The notes under the pieces: generated by a model | The model's input: the letters and a program-made list of their open reading frames with translations, nothing else | Database searches by the model: none | Told to the model about the DNA's origin: nothing | Source: Prevotella sp. UBA3288 | Lineage (GTDB): Bacteria; Bacteroidota; Bacteroidia; Bacteroidales; Bacteroidaceae | DNA: 64,000 bases | Assembly: GCA_002361655.1 (NCBI GenBank) | Contig: DETM01000031.1 | Coordinates: 14,228 to 78,227 of the forward strand | Direction: 5' to 3' | Made by a program: the position numbers and the translations under genes | Shown here: in pieces, positions 60,101 to 64,000 of the stretch | How the letters are laid out: every line of letters starts with the position of its first letter | How positions within the stretch are numbered: position 1 is the first letter of the stretch

Positions 60101-60207
60101 ACATGGCCTTTCACAGTGATTTGTGCAAAGGCTCCCACAGACAGGAACAAGCCCATGATGAGGGCCAGCATCCTGAATGGTAATTTAATGTTTACCTGCT
60201 TCATCAT
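57181..60207 (-). CDS. susC: SusC-family TonB-dependent outer-membrane transporter
   Basis: 1008-residue TonB-dependent barrel importing maltooligosaccharides. The signal peptide ends VGAFAQ. A carboxypeptidase-D-like regulatory domain comes first (ITVKGHVKDAAGEAIIGATV), then the plug (VVIGYGRAKKSDLTGSV, DMLNGKVAGVNIINEGGAPG, IRIRGGSSLSASNDPLYVVDG) and a 22-strand barrel ending in ITNYEGLDPEIQSG...PRPFTTVLGVNLNF with terminal Phe. It is the first gene of the operon and lies downstream of a LacI-type operator and a -7 box. Confidence 0.95.
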   Translation of the reverse strand: MMKQVNIKLPFRMLALIMGLFLSVGAFAQITVKGHVKDAAGEAIIGATVRVLGTQTATLTDFDGNFTVQANQGADLQVTYMGYQAATVKAAPTVVITLQEDAAILNDVVVIGYGRAKKSDLTGSVTAIKPDEMSHGLQTSADDMLNGKVAGVNIINEGGAPGAGSKIRIRGGSSLSASNDPLYVVDGLQLDPAGVAGMNPLASINPNDIESFTVLKDASATAIYGSRASNGVIIITTKKGKAGQKVKVSYNGNISIATKKKTLDVFDGPGFQNFVKDTFGEDSPEYGLLGYTDANGNKQYANTDWQDEIYRTAVSTDQNITLTGSVANMPYRVSAGLTGQTGIVKSTYFKRYTTSFNLAPVFLKDHLRLNISGKIMWGNRRWDNGAVGAAAYMDPTKPIHMDQPMYRQYFNGYYQWAKPGDFPSDANWAYAWDGNATANPVALVENNGTIQKTNTYQGTISADYAIHGFEDLHVLVSMAGNLTKGTQTTQNSPYTTSSYYYGWDGWSKNENYNYIFNAFLQYSKELKKDVHNIDAQVGYEWQRYHAWSDNWGYGLIPQTASVDAGERYNEPTGITEWKTENRLRSWIGRVNYTLLNRYLFTFTMRADGSSRFSKGNEWGYFPAAAIAWRVNEEPFLRDVNAISDLKVRLTYGKTGQQNIGYDFYYVPAYTANYNHAYYDLFGNGQTVRPGVYNNDLTWEKTTTYDAGFDLALWNNRFSLSADWYYRKTTDLINNIYVPAGANFAAQMSGNIGELHNTGVELQAIVRPIATKDWNWEVTYNFTYNKNKIDDLASDLVEHGGIGMSKNGMAYQTGHSSSAFYVYKQVYDNNGNIIPHTFVDRNGNGTLDSDDRYFYYHADPDVTMGLGSKVTYKNWDFSFNSRANFGNHVFNHNINGTYISSQGLGSTLNFMHNIPTLALKYGLRDASDAQVSSDCWIQNASFFKMDNITLGYSFDHLLDAKISGRLYATVQNVFTITNYEGLDPEIQSGIEDNIYPRPFTTVLGVNLNF

Positions 60208-60279
60208 TGCATTTAATTAGAGTTAATATTAGTTAGTATTTTAATTCGTTATTGGCATTGTTAGCCTTTTTTACCGGTG

Positions 60280-60287
60280 CAAAGTTA
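60280..60287 (-). promoter_or_regulatory. Promoter -7 box of susC operon
   Basis: TAACTTTG on the minus strand (60287-60280) matches TAnnTTTG. It lies 73 bases before the susC ATG, without a clear -33 box. Confidence 0.7.
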
Positions 60288-60341
60288 GGTTTTATTTGGC
60301 TTCGTTGTAATTTATTTTGTAAAAAAGCGTTATTATGTTAG

Positions 60342-60355
60342 TGCAATCGTTTGCA
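60342..60355 (+). promoter_or_regulatory. LacI-type operator in the susC/regulator divergent region
   Basis: TGCAATCGTTTGCA is near-palindromic with a central CG, the form bound by LacI/GalR regulators. It lies 65 bases (centre to centre) upstream of the susC -7 box and also upstream of the regulator gene. Confidence 0.75.
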
Positions 60356-60410
60356 TTCCGTTCGGAGTTAATAAATGGAGTATCCGATAACAGAATAGAA
60401 ATGTTTTGCC

Positions 60411-60418
60411 TACATTTG
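60411..60418 (+). promoter_or_regulatory. Promoter -7 box of the LacI-family regulator gene
   Basis: TACATTTG matches TAnnTTTG, 27 bases before the ATG. Confidence 0.6.
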
Positions 60419-60421
60419 CAT

Positions 60422-60429
60422 TGCAATCG
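60422..60429 (+). promoter_or_regulatory. Possible operator half-site at the regulator start site
   Basis: TGCAATCG repeats the left half of the operator exactly and falls at the expected transcription start, suggesting autorepression. Confidence 0.45.
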
Positions 60430-60445
60430 AAACTAAAAGCCACCT

Positions 60446-61471
60446 ATGAACGAGAAGCCGGTACTGACAATGAAAGATATAGCACGGGAACTGGGCGTTT
60501 CTGTGGCTACCGTTTCGCGTGCTCTGAAAGACTCGCCCAACATCTCGCAAGAGCAGCGGGAGCGGGTGAAGACTTTTGCCCGTGAGCACCATTTCACGCC
60601 GAATGTCATCGCCGAGTCGTTGCGCCATAGTCGGGTGCAGCCGATGAAGGTCATCGGGGTGATCGTGCCGGAACTGGTGCACTATTATTTCATGACCATC
60701 CTGAAGGGCATCGAGGAAGAGGCCGAGGCCCGTGGCTACCGCATCATGGTGGCCCAGAGCGGCGAGCAGTATGAGCGGGAGGTGCGTCTCTGTCAGTCTT
60801 TTTATGAGAATAAGGTGTGCGGCATCATTGTCTCGCAGGCCAAGGATACCCATCATTATGAACATTTCCAGCGGCTCATCGATGCCGGCGTGCCTCTCGT
60901 CTTCTATGATAGAATATGTACCGGCGTGAATGCGAGCAGGGTGGTGGTCGACGACTATATGGGAGCCTTCAATGCCGTGAGCCATCTGATAGAGACCGGT
61001 TGCCGGCGCATCGTCTATTTCGGTTCGCAGATGAACCTCGAGATAGCCAAGAACCGCTTCAATGGTTATAAGGATGCGCTATTGAAGCACGGACTGCCTT
61101 TTGACGAGGCGCTGACCCGCATCTGCGACAACCGTGCCGATGCTGAGTTGATGACACCCCTCATGTTCGATGGCGACCGCTATCCCGATGCCTTCTTCGC
61201 CGTCAATGATGATACGGCCATCGGCATCCTCTACACCGTGAAGCGTATGGGACTGCGGGTGCCGGAGGATATCAGCATCTGCGGCTTTACCAATGGTGAG
61301 CGGGCCGTGGCCACCGACCCTATGCTGACCACGGTGGAGCAGCGGGGGGTGAGGGTAGGCGAGGAGGCTGTCAACGTACTCATCGGCCATGTGGAAGGCA
61401 CCATCCCGCTGGGCAAGGCGGAGCGGCGCGTGGTCCGGACGCGGCTGATATTACGTGGGACGACGCGGTGA
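60446..61471 (+). CDS. LacI/GalR-family regulator of the starch locus
   Basis: 341-residue transcription factor. The N-terminal helix-turn-helix (MKDIARELGVSVATVSRAL, residues 9-27) is followed by a hinge helix (TPNVIAESLR) and a periplasmic-binding-protein-like sensor domain (VIGVIVPELVHYYFMTILKG, VCGIIVSQ, PLVFYDRI, DAFFAVNDDTAIGIL, VPEDISICGFTNGE, LTTVEQRGVRVGEEAV). The likely effector is maltose or a maltooligosaccharide. It is divergent from susC and leads an operon with the maltose-type transporter and 4-alpha-glucanotransferase. The operators lie far upstream of the susC and amylase promoters, which fits activation more than repression. Confidence 0.9.
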   Translation: MNEKPVLTMKDIARELGVSVATVSRALKDSPNISQEQRERVKTFAREHHFTPNVIAESLRHSRVQPMKVIGVIVPELVHYYFMTILKGIEEEAEARGYRIMVAQSGEQYEREVRLCQSFYENKVCGIIVSQAKDTHHYEHFQRLIDAGVPLVFYDRICTGVNASRVVVDDYMGAFNAVSHLIETGCRRIVYFGSQMNLEIAKNRFNGYKDALLKHGLPFDEALTRICDNRADAELMTPLMFDGDRYPDAFFAVNDDTAIGILYTVKRMGLRVPEDISICGFTNGERAVATDPMLTTVEQRGVRVGEEAVNVLIGHVEGTIPLGKAERRVVRTRLILRGTTR

Positions 61472-61472
61472 G

Positions 61473-61507
61473 GAATTGAGAGTTGAGAATTAGGAATTTA
61501 GAATTAT
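61473..61507 (+). repeat. Heptad repeat abutting the transporter start codon
   Basis: Five 7-base units (GAATTGA, GAGTTGA, GAATTAG, GAATTTA, GAATTAT) fill nearly the whole gap between the regulator stop and the ATG at 61508. Their complement is the ATTCTC-type unit seen at 39233 and 21756. Confidence 0.85.
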
Positions 61508-62860
61508 ATGAAACAGAAACCGAATTTAAGTTTTTGGAAGTTGTGGAACCTGAGTTTCGGGTTCTTCGGCGTGCAGATAGCCTATGCGCTGCAGAGTGCA
61601 AACATCTCCCGCATCTTCAGGACACTGGGGGCCGACCCCCACGACCTGAGTTTCTTCTGGCTCCTGCCGCCATTGATGGGCATTCTGGTGCAGCCCATCG
61701 TCGGCACACTGAGTGACAAGACCTGGACCCGCTTCGGCCGGCGTATCCCCTACCTGTTCATCGGTGCTTTAGTAGCCGTGGCAGTGATGTGCCTGCTGCC
61801 CAATGCCGGCTCTTTTAATTTCGCACCCTGGCTGTTTGGAGAGGATGGTATGTACGGTATTATTACAACATTGGGCGTGACAATGCTTTTCGGCATTATG
61901 ATGCTGATGCTGCTCGACACGAGTATCAACATGGCGATGCAGCCGTTCAAGATGCTCGTGGGCGACATGGTCAACGAGGCGCAGAAGGCGAAAGCCTACA
62001 GCATCCAGTCGTTCCTCTGCAATGCCGGCTCCGTGGTGGGCTTCGTCTTCCCGTTTGTCTTTGCCTGGCTGGGCATCAGCAATGTGGCGGAAAAAGGCAT
62101 CGTGCCCGACTCCGTCGTCTGGTCGTTCTATATCGGTGCGGCCATCCTGATACTCTGTGTCGTCTACACCACGCTGAAGGTCAAGGAGTGGTCGCCCAAG
62201 GAGTATGCCGAATATAATGGTGTGGCCGATGCGTCGAAAGAGAGCAAGGCCAACTGGTTCATTTTGTTGAAGAATGCCCCCTCCACCTTCTGGCGTGTGG
62301 GCTTGGTGCAGTTCTTCTGCTGGTCGGCCTTCCTCTATATGTGGAGTTACGTGACCGACTCCGTCTCGCTGACGGTATGGGGCACCGCCGACGCCGAGAC
62401 GCAGGCCTATCAGGAGGCCGGCAACTGGACGGGCATCCTCTATGCCATTCAGGCCATGGGCAGTGTGGCGTGGGCAGCCCTCCTGCCACGGTTCGGCAAT
62501 GCGAAACTGGCCTATTCCGTCAGTCTGTTGCTCGGCGGACTCGGTTTTGCGCTGATTCCTTTCTGTCCCGGACAGTATCTGCAGATCATCCCCTTCCTGC
62601 TTATCGGCTGTGCCTGGGCAGCAATGCTGGCAATGCCGTTCACGTTTGTGACCAACGCCCTTCAGGGCTATGGACACATGGGTGCCTATCTGGGACTGTT
62701 CAATGGCACCATCTGTCTGCCCCAGATTGTGGCAGCCCTTTGTGGCGGCTTGATCCTGCAGGCGGTCGGCGGCGTTCAGACCGGCATGATGCTGGTAGCC
62801 GGCGGCTTGCTCGTCGTAGGGGCTTTGTGTGTCTTCTTCATCAAAGACAGGAAAGCCTAA
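61508..62860 (+). CDS. MFS maltose/maltooligosaccharide-type transporter (SLC45-like)
   Basis: 450-residue inner-membrane carrier with about 12 helices that would bring maltose or short maltooligosaccharides from the periplasm to the cytoplasm. MKQKPNLSFWKLWNLSFGFFGVQIAYALQSANISRIF is the family start, QPIVGTLSDKTWTRFGRRIPY is the MFS signature loop between helices 2 and 3, and MGAYLGLFNGTICLPQI is a late helix. It lies between the regulator and the glucanotransferase, consistent with the maltose-processing operon of other Bacteroidetes. No signal peptide. Confidence 0.88.
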   Translation: MKQKPNLSFWKLWNLSFGFFGVQIAYALQSANISRIFRTLGADPHDLSFFWLLPPLMGILVQPIVGTLSDKTWTRFGRRIPYLFIGALVAVAVMCLLPNAGSFNFAPWLFGEDGMYGIITTLGVTMLFGIMMLMLLDTSINMAMQPFKMLVGDMVNEAQKAKAYSIQSFLCNAGSVVGFVFPFVFAWLGISNVAEKGIVPDSVVWSFYIGAAILILCVVYTTLKVKEWSPKEYAEYNGVADASKESKANWFILLKNAPSTFWRVGLVQFFCWSAFLYMWSYVTDSVSLTVWGTADAETQAYQEAGNWTGILYAIQAMGSVAWAALLPRFGNAKLAYSVSLLLGGLGFALIPFCPGQYLQIIPFLLIGCAWAAMLAMPFTFVTNALQGYGHMGAYLGLFNGTICLPQIVAALCGGLILQAVGGVQTGMMLVAGGLLVVGALCVFFIKDRKA

Positions 62861-62904
62861 TATATTATATATATAAATAAGGTGTAACTAAAAACTGACG
62901 CGAT

Positions 62905-64000
62905 ATGAAAATAATATTCAATTTGGAGTACAATACCGGTTATGGCGAACAACTGGTGTTGAATGTCATCGGCGAGCCTATGATGCCTCTTGCCATGTCG
63001 ACGCTCGACGGAGCACACTGGTCGGTAGAGATATCGAGTGACAAACCCAGCGGGTCGTATTTCGACTATTACTACAGTGTGGTGCGTGGCGACAAGGAGG
63101 TGCGCCACGAGTGGAAGGTGGAGCCCCACCGTCTGGAACTGGCTGCCGTCAAAGGCTCCCGCTATCTGGTGTACGACCATTGGATAGACATGCCCGATGA
63201 CAGTTATATGTACTCGTCGGCCTTCACCGACTGTGTCATGGCTCGCGAACGGCAGTTGAGCACGAAGAAGGAGTATGATACCACCATCCGGCTGAAGGTG
63301 CGCGCCCCTCAGTTGCGCAACGGTGAGCGGCTCGCCTTGGTCGGCTCGTCCGACTATCTGGGCTGCTGGAGCACCCGCGAGACGCTGCCGATGACCGAAC
63401 ACCAGAGCCACGAGTGGGTCATCAGTCTCAATGCCGACCACCTGCCTGACAGGGCCGAGTATAAGTTTCTGATTCTCCGGCCCGGCAACGACCCCATCTG
63501 GGAGAACTGCGAGAACCGTGTGCTGACCAAGCCGTCGATGAACAAGGGCGACGTGGTGGTCTACGAACTGCAGCAGGCGTGGTTCTCCATTGCTCCGTGG
63601 CGCGGTGCCGGCACGGTCATTCCCGTCTTCTCGCTGCGCAGCGAGGGCAGTTTCGGTGTGGGCGACTTCGGCGATCTGGCCATGATGGTCGACTGGTGTG
63701 CCAAGACCGGTCAGCATGTGTTGCAGGTCCTGCCTATCAACGATACCACGATGACCCATACGTGGCAAGACTCCTATCCCTACAACAGCATCAGCATCTA
63801 TGCCCTCCATCCGCAGTACACCGACTTCCGGCAGTTGCCGCCCATCAAGGACGAGGCTGTCCGCCAGCAGTTCGAAACCCTGCGCCGGGAACTGAACGCC
63901 CTGCCGCAGATTGACTACGAACGGGTGAACAACGCCAAGATGGAGTACCTGCAGATTATCTTCCGCCAAGAATGGAACAAGGTGAAACGGCAGGCCGCCT
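62905..64000 (+). CDS. malQ: 4-alpha-glucanotransferase (amylomaltase), N-terminal part, truncated by window edge
   Basis: GH77 disproportionating enzyme converting maltooligosaccharides in the cytoplasm. The ATG at 62905 gives MKIIFNLEYNTGYGEQLVLNV without a signal peptide. Two CBM20-like starch-binding domains come first (about 1-110 and 120-215, with LALVGSSDYLGCWSTRETLPM), then the start of the catalytic barrel (GAGTVIPVFSLRSEGSFGVGDFGDL, VLQVLPINDTT, DSYPYNSISIYALHPQY). This matches the long, plant DPE2-like bacterial form. About 365 codons are present and the active-site acids lie beyond base 64000. It is third in the operon with regulator and transporter. Confidence 0.93.
   Translation, partial: MKIIFNLEYNTGYGEQLVLNVIGEPMMPLAMSTLDGAHWSVEISSDKPSGSYFDYYYSVVRGDKEVRHEWKVEPHRLELAAVKGSRYLVYDHWIDMPDDSYMYSSAFTDCVMARERQLSTKKEYDTTIRLKVRAPQLRNGERLALVGSSDYLGCWSTRETLPMTEHQSHEWVISLNADHLPDRAEYKFLILRPGNDPIWENCENRVLTKPSMNKGDVVVYELQQAWFSIAPWRGAGTVIPVFSLRSEGSFGVGDFGDLAMMVDWCAKTGQHVLQVLPINDTTMTHTWQDSYPYNSISIYALHPQYTDFRQLPPIKDEAVRQQFETLRRELNALPQIDYERVNNAKMEYLQIIFRQEWNKVKRQAA

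Overview
This window looks like a chromosomal segment of a plant-polysaccharide-degrading Bacteroidetes, most likely a Prevotellaceae member. Evidence: SusC/SusD/SusE/SusF-type genes, GH43/GH97/GH115/GH67 glycosidases, PorU and PorV of the type IX secretion system (T9SS), secreted proteins with the 'LGG(R/K)..GVYI.NG(R/K)KV.VK' type C-terminal sorting tail, and promoters of the form TTTG-N19/20-TAnnTTTG in place of sigma70 boxes. No tRNA, rRNA, CRISPR array, integrase or insertion sequence was seen.

Layout. (1) 1-467: 5' part of argS (minus). (2) 704-20493: glucuronoarabinoxylan utilisation region. Three secreted GH43 enzymes run leftward. A GH3-GH97-GH115 operon runs rightward. An SGNH acetylesterase gene runs leftward and overlaps GH115 tail-to-tail. 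A second rightward operon carries a GPH-type symporter, a cytoplasmic GH43, a small sigma-70-like factor and a GH67 alpha-glucuronidase, with the last three genes overlapping end to end. There is no SusC/SusD pair or hybrid two-component sensor for xylan in the window. (3) 20551-25059: dinB, then the rplM-rpsI and rpsB-tsf ribosomal/elongation genes with long leaders. (4) 25084-38847: a long co-directional run. It begins with a partner-switching signalling module (TPR/SpoIIE phosphatase, RsbW-like kinase, STAS protein, soluble histidine kinase), then two related secreted proteins with T9SS tails, an FAH-fold protein, PorU, PorV and ispF. (5) 38848-39385: a gene-free stretch holding a strong candidate for an independent structured small RNA on the minus strand, a 7-bp tandem repeat, a promoter and a long hairpin. 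(6) 39386-41460: two glycosyltransferases. (7) 41505-50208: a roughly 350-nt leader, a 2280-residue helical surface protein ending in a dockerin, a cohesin-like domain and a T9SS tail, then a second T9SS protein with two cohesin-like domains and a coiled coil. (8) 50217-64000: starch/maltodextrin locus, with alpha-amylase, SusF-like, SusE, SusD and SusC leftward, and a LacI-family regulator, a maltose-type MFS transporter and a partial 4-alpha-glucanotransferase rightward.

How the genes work together. In the xylan region secreted GH43s, GH115 and the esterase would debranch polymer, GH67 and GH3 would process oligosaccharides, the symporter imports sugars and the cytoplasmic GH43 finishes them. 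In the starch locus SusCDEF bind and import maltooligosaccharides released by the amylase, and the LacI-type protein probably controls the amylase and susC promoters through near-identical operators at the same distance from each promoter. PorU/PorV would process the T9SS-tailed proteins.

Most notable: the adjacent dockerin/cohesin-like T9SS proteins (a possible non-cellulosomal surface assembly); an in-frame amber codon that cuts a T9SS tail off the amylase; the candidate small RNA; the sigma factor embedded in a glycosidase operon; and heptad tandem repeats next to promoters and start codons, one of them inside GH67.
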